64,000 nt of DNA from Nipponacmea schrenckii (lineage: Eukaryota; Mollusca; Gastropoda; Lottiidae), in the NCBI GenBank assembly GCA_030562195.1, contig CM060202.1, positions 12,028,001 through 12,092,000 on the forward strand. Reading direction: 5' to 3'. Numbering within the stretch: position 1 is the stretch's first letter; every line of letters begins with the position of its first letter. The position numbers and the translations under genes were made by a program. The notes beneath the pieces are model-generated. The model had not been told where the DNA came from. It saw only the letters and a program-made list of their open reading frames with translations, and ran no database searches. Below are positions 25,932 through 36,699 of the stretch, one piece after another.

Positions 25932-28412
25932 ATGGCAGCCCCCAGACCTGGTGAGTTGGCTTTCTAACGAAAACAAATCGAAGAAAGTCCACTTTTAGTA
26001 TTGTCAAAAAAAGACCCTTCATTAGCGTTCGGTTGGCATTATCAAGCGTAGCACGAAGACATATTTTTTTTTTGAAAATCGAGCCGTCAGTAATCACAAA
26101 TTAAATGTGATAAAATAGCCCTCTAATTCTCAGTGTCGTATTTGAGCCTGAAGAATTGAATTTTGGTAATTAGTTTTGTATGAATTTAAATATCCATTCC
26201 AAAATAGCATTGAGAGCTTAAGATATTTTGGGGTGTATGAAAATGATAATCACTGGAAAAGATATTAATTGTAGATGTGGTTTTTTCAGGAGGTAATATT
26301 CCGACAAGTGTCAGGGAGGGTAAAATCATTCAAACTTACTTATGTTTCTCTGAACCCCTAACCATTCTAACTGTTAATAAGACAATTATTGATATCCGAA
26401 AATGTTATTTTGAATATTTATGAAATGAGAGAAAGAATTAAATTCAATGCTTAATGCATTTATTGCACATTCGGAGATGAACGCAATTCAAACCCATTTA
26501 GAAATAAAGGTTTTTTAAATCAAAATCTTGTAACTCCAACGTCTCCAAGTTGAATCACAAAATATTTACTTTCTATTGTAGGAAATGATGAAAGAGGTTG
26601 GAATGATCCACCAATGTTTGATTATGTATCTCCAGTTGCTATCGCCAATGAAGCTTCTACACAGAAAAAAACTCAGCTAAATAAACGTGTTGCATTTCCT
26701 TTGAGTGGCATTACTGCTTCTACAGGTTTGTATGTTTAAAACCTCACAACTTTTGCAATGGGTTAACTTAGAATGGAATATGCTAATTGCTGATTTATCA
26801 GTCTGTTAAAGATTTGATGTTTGGCTCAAACTTGTTAGTCAAAACCTTTATGATAAGTAGAATGCCCCTTTAAACCTCAATTTGTCAAGCTTGTTTCTGA
26901 GGAAATGATCTTCCTAGCCAGAGATCAAGCAAGGTAGCTGTTATTTTTTCTTATGTCTCTGCTGAAAAGATGTATGTTACAAATACATGGCTCTTAAATA
27001 CATTTTGCAGTCTTCATTAGCCCATAAGGTACAGAAGAGTAGGACCTAAAACTCCATTCATTTCATTTCATTTCTTAAATACATTTTGGACTATTCTTAC
27101 CATTCATTTTTATCTCTTTTGTTAGCATTCTATAACTGTTATAATTAATATTAAACTTATATTAATCATTTCAGATACAGCTCTTAACCCTGATCAAGGA
27201 CCACCCAAATTAATTCCTGAATTTCAAATCTTACCCCCAGCCACAACTCTAGAAACACCCACACCCGTGCCTATGTTAGTTCCCTCACTGGTTCCAACTC
27301 CTACCCCATGTGTTCCAACCACCCCTCCCCCTGTTTGTCCAGGAGAACAGAGTGTAAATGATCTAGTCAGTAAATTAGGAATAGAACAATCAGAGTTACA
27401 GTCGTGTGTTTATAAGCAGTTTAATGAAATGGTGACTAAATTACAACAAGATAAGTTACAGGTAAATTGTTATTGTTTTTATATTTATAGTGGGTAGACA
27501 CTGTCTACTAGACAGAATTAATGTGATAAAAAAGATCTGAATGAATACATATTGATTCATTTCCTGACTGCTTTTTACTTAGTGTTTCTCGTTACTTATG
27601 CGACATAATATTCTATTTTTACTTTATTGTACACAGCATGGAGTTAGCTTGTTAGTAAAGTATATAGTAGAAAAAATGACATTCATTATGTTTTTGTTAA
27701 TTCCATTGAGCAATGGAAATCATTTTGGATTATAGGGTCGAGCTGGTGAAGATGTCAAGAGAAGATTAGGTATAATGAATGAGATGTGGTCTGAAGGCAA
27801 ACTTTCTGATCCTGTGAAGTTAAAGATCGCTAACATATTACTGGCTTTAAAAGAAAATGATTTAAAAACAGCAAATCAACTTCATGTATCTTTAATGGTT
27901 GATCATACACATGAGGTAAGAAAGGTCAATGAGTCTTAAAGTGAAAGAAAAGTGCTTTCTTCCACTGCTCCTGCAATTCAATAATAGTGCTGGTTACCAA
28001 TTTATTGATTTTTCAGAACAATCGGTGCAAAAATTGTACAGATAGTTTTAATCAAACTGTAAAAATCTCCCCAAAAAAGCCCGAGGAATAATTTATTCAA
28101 ATTCCCAAAATTATTTTTACAGAATTGTATGAACCCCATTGGTTGTTTGTTTAGAGTGTATATGCAAGTTAAAGTAATTTATATCTTTTGTTTAAGGTGA
28201 ACCATTTTATGGTTGCTATAAAACGATTGGTGCAGGAACATCAGAATGAATCCGAATCATCCAATCAGGAGACAGTATCTCAAGACACAGAAACGGTGAC
28301 AAAAGTTCAACTCTTTAAACCTCCACCTGTAGAGATTGCACCAAATTTACCTTTTATTGGAACAGACCAACCTGCAACTGACACCCCTCAGAAACCTGTT
28401 GAAGATGGTTGA
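25932..28412 (+). CDS. SRA1: SRA1, steroid receptor RNA activator protein, five exons
   Basis: Exons 25932-25950, 26582-26725, 27175-27461, 27736-27915 and 28197-28412 join in phase to 281 aa. The N-terminus MAAPRPGNDERGWNDPPMFD carries the family's diagnostic GN(D/K)ERGWNDPP motif. A Pro/Thr-rich linker (about 75-110) leads into the C-terminal SRA1 helical bundle (about 115-235), with MWSEGKLSDPVKLKI and ANQLHVSLMVDHTHEV matching the conserved core. The tail is acidic and Gln/Thr/Pro-rich. In vertebrates the locus yields both a protein and a coregulator RNA; the protein acts in the nucleus with receptors and Sec31-related folds. Whether the RNA role exists here is unknown. It is longer than human SRA1 (about 236 aa), mainly through the linker and tail. 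Confidence 0.93.
27033..27075 (+). mobile_element. SINE tail fragment
   Basis: AGAAGAGTAGGACCTAAAAC continuing as TCCATTCATTTCATTTCATT matches the 3' tail of the SINE at 42965-43262 almost exactly. No head is recognisable upstream, so it is a 5'-truncated or decayed copy in an SRA1 intron. Confidence 0.5.
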
Positions 28413-29694
28413 ATGAAGGAGCTAACTCCACAAGACACTTATTCATGATTCTGCAAATATTTGTTATTTAGTGACTATTATTTATTGTTTTTACTGTAAT
28501 ATCTTACAATGACAATTTTATTGTGGCATTAAGTTGAGACAGTCAGATAGGGCTATCATTTCAACAAATTGGTTGGTTAATGTTCTATTTATCAACAAAA
28601 ATTAGTCAATGCAATGCAGTTTGCAATGGGAACTTGTATCGGGAATTTGACTCATTAAAACAGCAAGACTAAAGATGCTATGATTTAAGAAATTGTAGAA
28701 AAATTGTCTCCAAAGTGATAATTCCAATTCTTCAAATAGAAAACCTTAGTAAGTTTCCATATTGATGGATTTCTTCATAAAACACAACCCTTAATTTTGA
28801 TCTTATTTGGAGGTCTATATAAGGTGACAATAGTATAACTGTGGCCATCCCTCTACAATATATCCTTTTTTTTTCATTTAAGACCAGTAATTGATATTTT
28901 TTCATGTAGTATTGCCACTATAGACAATTATATTCCATCAAATAGTGTATAAAATGATCATGTGCCATCTACTTACCAGTTAAAGGATTCAGTATATTTA
29001 TCTCCCTCTAACCTAAATTAATCCATGGCTGTCCTCTAAAACTTTAGGACTGGACAGATATTAGAGTGTCAATTCATAGAAGTTAGACATTTAGGAAGCT
29101 TTGTCTGGGCTAAAAAGAACAAATTACTCAGTACTTCTTAATAACAATTTAATTAACCATAAATAAAGAACGCATGCAAAATTGATTTAACTATATTCCT
29201 CTAATGTTAATTGTATATTATTACAAGAATTTACAAAATTAATAAGTAATTTTGATCTTAATTAGAAATGTATATGATTTTATTTACCTAATGTAAGGGG
29301 ATCTTTTTTGAGGCAAAAAACTACATATTATACAAGCAAACATTAATTATATAGTTGTGAATTAAACCAGTTAGGTATTTTATTAAACTTTTATTATTAA
29401 TGGTTTACTTTGTCTTAGGATGACCCTAAACTTTCAGAATCCTTCTATAATCCAAAACATCCAAAAACTAAGTAATAATCCTTTGAACTAAGTAATGGTT
29501 TGATGTATTAGATTCAATAATTACTTAATTTAATGAATGTATTCTTTTTTAAAGAGATTCTTTTCTTTAATCATTATGCCTGGTAAGCGCAACTGATGAT
29601 TTTTTCTCTGTGTAGTGAATTGTGTTCAGAGTTAAATTAAAATTAAAATAACACAATTCTACATCAGCTTATTAATCTAGGCAATCATTTTTAT

Positions 29695-29820
29695 ACAATC
29701 TCTACCATGGTCCATTACAAGAAGCTTGGTATATCCTGCAAGAACCATGCTAATTAAATCATTCTTAGATTATCTCTGCCATGGTCCATCACAGAAAGCT
29801 TGGTATATCCTGCAAGAACC
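29695..29820 (+). repeat. Short direct repeat, about 50 bp, two copies
   Basis: Both copies contain CCATGGTCCAT, AAGCTTGGTATATCCTGCAA and GAACC, with a few mismatches (ATTACAAG versus ATCACAGA). The period is about 75 bp. It lies in the presumed SRA1 3' region. Confidence 0.8.
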
Positions 29821-30131
29821 TTTTTTAACATTTGTTTGGTTTTGATATTAAAGAAAAATTGGAAATAAATATTTGTTGTTTCTCAAACCTTATTGCCATT
29901 GGCAAGTTAACTCATTGAACATATAAATTGACAATAAAAAGATAATGTAAGATCAACTTAAAAAATAAATATTCAATATGCAAGCCTAACTAGTATATCC
30001 AAAGAAGAAAGCAGCATAAATTAAATCACTTTGACATTGGTATGTCACCAAGATGGTACAGTTGGTAGCACTAAAGGAATCACTCCATCAGAACACTAAA
30101 TAAGATTATAAGGATGCCTGTTTTCAAGTGT

Positions 30132-30247
30132 CTACATAAATCAATAACTTCAAGTTTATAGCAAGTTATGACACCATCACACTTCATTATTTTGGCTACA
30201 TAAATCAATAACTTCAAGTTTATAGCAAGTTATGACACCATCACACA
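30132..30247 (+). repeat. 64-bp tandem duplication, nearly two copies
   Basis: The unit starts CTACATAAATCAATAACTTC and continues through AAGTTTATAGCAAGTTATGA to CACCATCACAC. It starts at 30132 and again at 30196 with no visible mismatch across about 51 bp, so it is recent. Confidence 0.85.
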
Positions 30248-30628
30248 TCACATTATTTTATTATAATAATTGTCTGTAGTCTTATTTGACAGAGGCATCA
30301 GTAGGTTTAATTTCACACAGGATAGTAATTCACAATTGTGTATGTTAACCATAGCATGAGAATACTCTGTTATAGTCTCACCATTCAAACTAAACATAAA
30401 TCACATTGTCCTTCTAACGGCAAGTAGTTCACTGGTACTCAATAATTTCTGAGGCATCAATTCATCTCATAAGTTTGACTATTGAGACTAAACGATAGAC
30501 TGTGGCCTAGTTTGATAAATCAATATATGCCCACTATGAATGCCTTATAATTTCAAGGAATAGATAGATCTCATACCATACTATAATTTACTAAGTTATA
30601 TTTAAAACATATTCACAGGAAAATAGTC

Positions 30629-33070
30629 TCAATTGATAGATCCAATACTTGAGTTAACCTGCGTCTGATTCTTTAAAACATTAATCTCCGAAGTTAAAGT
30701 CACTAAACGTTTACTGAGTTGTGTATTATGTTGCTTTAAATACCGAATCATATCAGCTTGTTTCTCTAACACTTGATCTGTATAGTTCTCATCTCTAAAA
30801 AGAAATTAATCACGTGGAGATTATATATTAAGCCTGATTTCCAACAATAGAATTGAAACTATTGACAACTTAGCTCCCAAAACATGTGATTTAAATTTAC
30901 ATCCTATTTTTCTTCATTTCATTAAATGTAATGAACATTGAGGAAAGGATCTGTTCTTTTCTGCATGCCTTGCAGATAGGGTGAAGGAATGATGTTTCTA
31001 AGGTACTATTGAGGGATCCTTGCCCTTCCCTTGGCAGATTAGTAAGCAAGCATTGAAAATGAGAAGCCAAGTAAAACCAGAAAATTTTGAAATGACTACT
31101 AGAAAACAAACTGAACACTTACTTAAAACCTACATCAGAGGCTACAGATTGTGACTGGATAAAACTATTTAGCAGTTCGTCATGGGATACATCAGGATAG
31201 GCTTTCTGACGATTAAATTTTATAGTGTGAACTGAAAACATCAAAAATAAATAATAAATATTAGTTTTATGACAATACCAGTGTTAATCCAAATTAACCG
31301 TTACTTTACTAGAAATTTTTTGTTCACGTCAATGTGAATTTGCTTAGTAAATTTTGCAATACATTGATGTTTTGAATCTATAACATCAAATTACTCCGTA
31401 TATCTACTACTCTTTGCATGGTTCTCTTCAGTTGGAATATTATAATGCCAGAAAAAAACAATTCTATATCCACTGAATGAAAACCCACCAAGATAAAGGA
31501 TTAAAAAAGGAAGAACCAGTAAAACCTCCAATGTAATCAATATCTGTAAATAATTTTCTCTGGTAATTTTATTACATGGGGTCTCTGTATTACAGAACTT
31601 ATCTAAAACTCGGACTACTATTACTGCTAGGGCATTGGCTGAAATGAATTAAAACTAAACAAATAGAATAGTGTTATTGATTGAATTACAGTGTTAACAA
31701 GAGCCATGATATGAAAGAGAAATAGAAAGTGTTGTGCATAACATCATTATATTGAAATACAAGTTGTTGGTAAATAAAGGATCACACCAAAGAAATTCAT
31801 TACCGGTACTGGTATAAAAACCAATTGATTCCACATGCTATTCTAGTTTAGTGTGATAGTAGATAAGGACTAAGAATTCCTTACCTCCAGAATTAAGAGT
31901 AAAAGGCCAGCGTCTAATTTGACGGGTTTTACGATAAAATTCTAAATAACCATGGAGACGACTAACATGATGTTTATAGCGTAAAAATCTATCAAATATG
32001 AACAACAAACACCACATTGCACCATGGGTATAAACTACTATTGAGAACGGATCAGTTCCACATTTATCTTCATCACAGAAAATTGGCACCAAATAGGCTG
32101 CTAGGATCAATATAACCTGAAAACATTGATAAGCTAATGTCAGTTCTTGGATTAGTTCTTACTTCTGAATCATTCTTAATCTATAAATCACAATCACATG
32201 CTTTTCAAATAATTCTGACAAAAATGGTAAATGATCTTATTTCTAACCACAGATTGGCACAAGAAAATGACATTGAAACAGTATCATCTATCGCATCTAA
32301 TTAAGCCACGTATTGAAGCATACCGTTACCACTGGTAATATTAAAAAAAAGTGGACAAATTTTTAAAGAAAATTCACTGCAAATTGATATAGTGGATGAA
32401 AAATTATTACTTACAAATAGAAGTTTCAGCACAATAATTGCCCAAGCGATGTTTATTTTTCTAAAAGGTGGATCTGCATCATTTGATGAAGCTAAATGAT
32501 CAATCAGCAGCTCTTCATCACTAGCATTTGGATTGTCTTCTTGGAAAAAATAACCCTATAATCAACATAATTAATCCATTATAAAATCTTATTGTAATTG
32601 ATGAACACGATCATCAAAATTAGGCTAGATTTAGTCAGACACTTTGGCACTTTCAGACTTTTGTCTTTCGGGGAATTGTGGGTAGTAACATAACAATTAA
32701 ATGTTCGAAAGCACAGGCGCAGGTATGTAGGCATAACCTCTTGTGAGATAGTTTTTCTAGGGCTATTCTTCACAGCATAGGATAGGTAATGAAACTTCCA
32801 TATTAAACTTCACTTTTTGATGACTGACCCTTTGGCTTTTACTTTTGACAAAAAATAATAAAAATTGTGAAGATATTATCATCAAAAAAATTAACACCAG
32901 CAATAAGGATTTAGAAATACGGAAACATAATCATAAAAGACTTGAAGCCAAAGGAGGAGCCGGAGGCCATGATGAGAGAAGACAAGCCAGTAGGGCAGGG
33001 GCTGAGAGGGTGTGCTTATACTTACACCAGAATGTCTTGAATGACTTGAGTCATTTCCCAAACTGACCAT
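30629..33070 (-). CDS. TMEM192: TMEM192, lysosomal/late-endosomal membrane protein, six exons
   Basis: Exons 33026-33070, 32415-32555, 31885-32116, 31489-31638, 31123-31231 and 30629-30794 join in phase to 280 aa (human 271). The cytosolic N-terminus has an acidic dileucine DEELLIDHL, consistent with lysosomal sorting. Four hydrophobic segments lie at about 50-76, 86-108, 140-155 and 168-190. The first luminal loop has DEDKCG, matching the vertebrate NEDKCPG. After membrane segment 2 comes the basic FLRYKHHVSRLHGY-type stretch. The C-terminal helix VLEKQADMIRYLKQHNTQLS then KRL matches the family's coiled coil, which supports homodimers. The start methionine opens a phase-0 first exon with a GTAAGT donor. 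Molecular function is poorly known even in vertebrates; it is used as a lysosome marker. Confidence 0.9.
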
Positions 33071-34078
33071 GATGTTGCTATCTAAAACCCTGTTTCAAAC
33101 GTTACGAAATCATCATATACATCAATAATTTATGGGATTTAAATTGTTAATTTTAGGTAAACAAATCACGAGACTTTTGTTTAATAACATGACCATTTTG
33201 TACCTTCTGAAGTTAGAGAAGTTATGGGGGAGATAATCTGAGTTTCTTTAGAATCGGACAATAAATAAATTATAGTTGGAGGTGTGGGGTATTTTGGGCC
33301 CGGACTTCGACTGCTATTGTCTAGGGTTTATCTAGACCTAGTTATGATGTCTGCTGAAACTGGGATTGTTTTCATCCAGATCCTGGATAATTTCAAGCTG
33401 TTAGTAATCTTTGACCAAGACTAGACGCTTCCCAAAAGAAGCGCGAAATTTTTAACCAATCAATTGATATTGTTTGGTCTCTTAACCAATCATATTAGGT
33501 CACTTAGTCATAACTGAATTTTCAACAAATGTAACCTATTGATATTCATTGACATTTCTATTACTTCGATAAATTGGAATATTTTTAGGCTTTGTTATAA
33601 TTTTACATTTTAAAAACTATAAACCTCAATTTCAATGATTCAATAATGACGAAAAATGACTCTGTTTAAATGTCATGATGGAATAAACAAGTCTCGAAGC
33701 TGATGGTGTCACTAATAGCTCACTGTAAATTTCTATTTCATGAAGTAGACATCTATTGTGGTGGGCACTTAGGATAGTAAGTATAGATCTATATTATAAT
33801 CTACATGAATATGATTTATGTGAGTTTTCTGATCCTCAAAAGACACATTATCGAGAAGAAGGTAGACCAGATTCTGCAATTTTGTTGTAGTTTTCTACTA
33901 GATTGGCGTTCGAAAAAATTTTCAGCATATTATGGAAAGGAATGCACAATGAACCATGTAGAAGGACGGAAGCTTCCAGAAGATTTCATTTAAATACGAC
34001 ACAGACCTGATTTTACGTTATTTAATATATTTTTATTTGTATATTGTTGAATATTTTGTAGAAAAATTCTTGAAAAAT
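33071..34078. promoter_or_regulatory. Region between TMEM192 and the LDLa gene, candidate promoter
   Basis: No coding exon is found. A cluster at 33436-33495 has an E2F-like GCGCGAAA (33441-33448) and two AACCAAT boxes (33454-33460 and 33484-33490), about 370-420 bp upstream of the TMEM192 start and 590-640 bp upstream of the LDLa gene start. The open frame at 33805-33993 has no known domain and is left out. Confidence 0.35.
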
Positions 34079-35222
34079 ATGGCAAAAATAATAAAGATTT
34101 CAGCAATATATCTTTGTAAGTACGTCTTTGTTTATATCGTTTTCTTTTCTATATATCAAACAAGTGTCCTTTTTTATATAAAATCTTTAACACTAACTAT
34201 CAATGTAGACTTGACTCTTAACTTGTCACCTACCAACCAAAATTGTTTTGTTTTTTGTACAGCAGTAACGCCAGGATTTCACTTATATATTTATTATAAT
34301 TTTTGCGCAGGTGTTATCGTTCTCTTGACTTTTGAATGGGGTATCGGTGCATCCTTGGAAGGTAAGTTAAGTCAATTTAACTTATAAGTGCTAACGGACA
34401 AGGACTTAATATTTCTATATTTTAACTTATTACCCTTCTTTAATATATCTCAAAAGCATCTTTTACTGATGAAACAACATGATCAAAAAGAAAACGTAAT
34501 TTTTCAGAGAATTGCAATGTAAACGAATTTCAATGTTTTGATGGCGGATGTGTAATAAATAAATATGTTTGTGATCGAAAACCGGATTGTTCAGACGGCA
34601 GTGACGAGTCAGCCATGGCTTGCAGTAAGTTGCATTTATTATTTGTTCTCAATTCTCAATTTACCATAAGTTTTTTTTTATGTTTGTCTGCTTAAAGTAG
34701 GTCTATTTATCTTTGTATTCCTTTTATTCTTAAATGAACTATTTTTACTTAATATTGTATTGTATATATCTTTACTATAGTTGATATGATATGTAATAAA
34801 GAGGGTTATTTTAAATGTGATGGAAGTTGTGTACCCAATGATTGGTTTTGTGATGGAGAACAAGATTGTGATGATGGTGCTGATGAACCTGAACGATGTG
34901 GTGAGTATCACTACAGTAACATTTGAATTGGGGCCTACTATACAACATGTTGGATAAACCTCGGTTTTTAAACATTCTTCAATACCTACATTTTATTTTT
35001 AAAACGCAAAAAGTTATCAGATGCAATATTCTGCCAAGTCAAAATAGAATTATATAGCCTTTCGGAATCCCATGGCAACTCTATGTCACAGCAGCAGGAT
35101 ACTTGATGGCTCAAATATACCAATTTAAATATGCGACAGGATTGTCTAGGCAGATCCCACCAATTATAATAGCCTTTATAATCCTTAACATATTTGTTTT
35201 ATCTTTTTCAGATGAATACTAA
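34079..35222 (+). CDS. Small secreted protein with two LDL-receptor class A domains
   Basis: Exons 34079-34115, 34311-34361, 34508-34624, 34781-34900 and 35212-35222 join in phase to 111 aa. The first two encode a clean signal peptide ([20 protein letters not shown]) ending near residue 26. Each LDLa domain sits on its own exon with phase 1 on both sides. Domain 1 (C32-C68) has cysteines at 32, 39, 44, 51, 57, 68 and the calcium motif DCSDGSDE. Domain 2 (C73-C108) has cysteines at 73, 81, 85, 92, 98, 108 and DCDDGADE. Both keep all six cysteines and the acidic ligands. The last exon adds only DEY and the stop. An alternative reading with a longer unspliced first exon (start 34037) is less likely because it would bury the signal peptide. 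Ligand and role are unknown; lipoprotein binding or extracellular-matrix roles are typical of the fold. Confidence 0.8.
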
Positions 35223-35827
35223 TTGATAATCAGACAAAATAAATACAATAATACAATTTAGAATATAACCCGTGGTTGTTGTGATTTGGTTCGTCTGATA
35301 AATTAAAAGGCTTTTAATAAAACTTTAAATTCTGTTTATAATATAAATATAAAAACATTTTATAATTTCATTGACAAAAAAAGAATTAAAGTAAAGATAT
35401 ATAGATTATCATATAAGAGGAAAAGAAATGAAAAAATTATGTACATTGGGACTTCGATAACTACCATTATATAAGAGGAAAGTAAAAAAAAAATTCTATA
35501 TACATGTACAATACAATTTCCTTTATATACTTATTTGATATTAAAAATATGTTTTCCGAACACCAACTGAATTCCCTAATTTTTGTCCCCAATCAGAATT
35601 ATACTTCAGTACTTTTCTAGCCGAATTCCCAACCTTTCTTGGTAACTTGTTTTCCAATTGTATTAGTTTTGTCTATCCCCTCCCACACCCTCTGTTCCAT
35701 TCCCTATTTAAATGACCACTTGGTTTATGTAGTCATAGTTAGTAATAATGTATATTTCCACGTTAAACCATGGATTCTTCTGTGTTTTTTTTTTTGTTAC
35801 CATTCATACACGAGGTCATGTTGATAT
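35223..35827. other. Convergent intergenic region
   Basis: Lies between the stop codons of the LDLa gene (plus) and the secreted repeat protein (minus). It holds their 3' ends. Nothing else was recognised; the open frame at 35639-35824 is an AT- and pyrimidine-rich chance frame. Confidence 0.5.
35238..35243 (+). terminator. Polyadenylation signal AATAAA of the LDLa gene
   Basis: A canonical AATAAA begins 16 bp after the stop codon, so the 3' UTR would be very short. It is the first such signal downstream and fits the compact gene. Confidence 0.5.
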
Positions 35828-36646
35828 TTAAGGGAAAACGAGAGAATTCTGTCCATTGCCTTGAATACCATTGCCCATACCAATATTGTTATTGGGATTC
35901 AAGTTGTTCATGCCTCCGTTTATATTGTTCATTCCACCATTCATTCCACCGTTCATTCCACCGTTCATACCATCGTTCATTCCAAATCCTTGATTTCCAC
36001 CAATACCACCAACTAAACCTCTAGAAAGTGTTGGGGCAGCGGTTTTACCATCTTTAGCAATGGTGCAGCAAAGTGGCATGCTACCAACACATCGGTTGCT
36101 GACGATATTTTGACACAGAGCCATACCACTTCCTGCAAGTCTTGAGTAGGTGATACCAGTCAATATGTCGGTCATACTAACAGACTGGTCAGATCGGAGA
36201 CCGAATTGAGAACCAATGGTAAGGAATTCGGAGTTTCGACTTGGTTGTTGTCTTCCCATTTGTCCGAAGAATCCCATTCTGGAAGGTTGGTTTTGGCCAG
36301 AGGCCATAGTCATTATGTTACCAAGAGAATTAGAATCACACATACCATCAATTCTGCCACCATTAGTGATCACCAATTGGAAGTTACCATTGATCTGAGA
36401 GCTGAGTCCTCCTTGAATGTTAGCTTGAACTTTGACAGCTCGGCCATTCTGATGGTTAGAGAAGGTTACTCGAAGTTGATCGTTGTTGGCTGTTTGACCA
36501 ATACAGGTCAGATATCTGGATCCCATACTTCGTGATGGTGTGTTTGACGCCATCATCGGCATTCTGTTTCCAAATCGAGGAAACTGGGAGAAGACGCCAT
36601 TGGCGTAGATGACAGCTACTAAAGTGAAGACTTGAATGGTGTTCAT
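35828..36646 (-). CDS. Secreted Gly/Met/Asn-repeat protein, possible degenerate SOD-like fold, intronless
   Basis: One uninterrupted frame of 272 aa. It has a signal peptide (1-20, cleavage after VFS), a middle region of about 150 aa with six cysteines, and a C-terminal tail (about 218-268) of GMNG/GMNN repeats built from a 12-bp DNA unit. A TATA box lies 46 bp upstream. The middle region resembles the Cu/Zn superoxide dismutase fold weakly: VKVQANIQGGL, then GNFQLVITNGG ending DGMC, SLGNIM, and a late LAGSGMALCQ where SOD has the second disulfide cysteine. The whole protein has one histidine, so a SOD metal site is impossible. Low-complexity secreted proteins with a TATA promoter are typical of molluscan shell-matrix or mucus proteins, but that is inference. 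Gene call is strong; function is unknown. Confidence 0.82.
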   Translation of the reverse strand: MNTIQVFTLVAVIYANGVFSQFPRFGNRMPMMASNTPSRSMGSRYLTCIGQTANNDQLRVTFSNHQNGRAVKVQANIQGGLSSQINGNFQLVITNGGRIDGMCDSNSLGNIMTMASGQNQPSRMGFFGQMGRQQPSRNSEFLTIGSQFGLRSDQSVSMTDILTGITYSRLAGSGMALCQNIVSNRCVGSMPLCCTIAKDGKTAAPTLSRGLVGGIGGNQGFGMNDGMNGGMNGGMNGGMNNINGGMNNLNPNNNIGMGNGIQGNGQNSLVFP

Positions 36647-36691
36647 GTTGAGAGTTGTAGATCGATAATGACTTGATCAAGAATCTGCACG

Positions 36692-36699
36692 TTTATATA
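36692..36699 (-). promoter_or_regulatory. TATA box of the secreted repeat protein gene
   Basis: TATATAAA on the minus strand, in the context GGGTATATAAACG, 46-53 bp upstream of the ATG at 36646. A start about 30 bp downstream would give a 5' leader of roughly 20 nt. It is the clearest TATA promoter in the window and suits a highly, tissue-specifically expressed secreted protein. Confidence 0.65.

Larger units (their letters stand above)
28413..30628. other. Tail-to-tail intergenic region between SRA1 and TMEM192
   Basis: Holds the 3' UTRs of the two convergent genes, with no coding exon. AATAAA-type signals occur on the plus strand near 29162 and 29868 but the used site is unclear. Two local duplications are present: a ~50-bp segment repeated at 29695-29746 and 29770-29820, and a 64-bp unit at 30132-30247. 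Confidence 0.55.

Noticed and set aside
35770..36024. Plus-strand frame with repeated HRSFHRS-type residues
   Set aside because: It is the antisense shadow of the GMNG repeats of the secreted protein on the minus strand.
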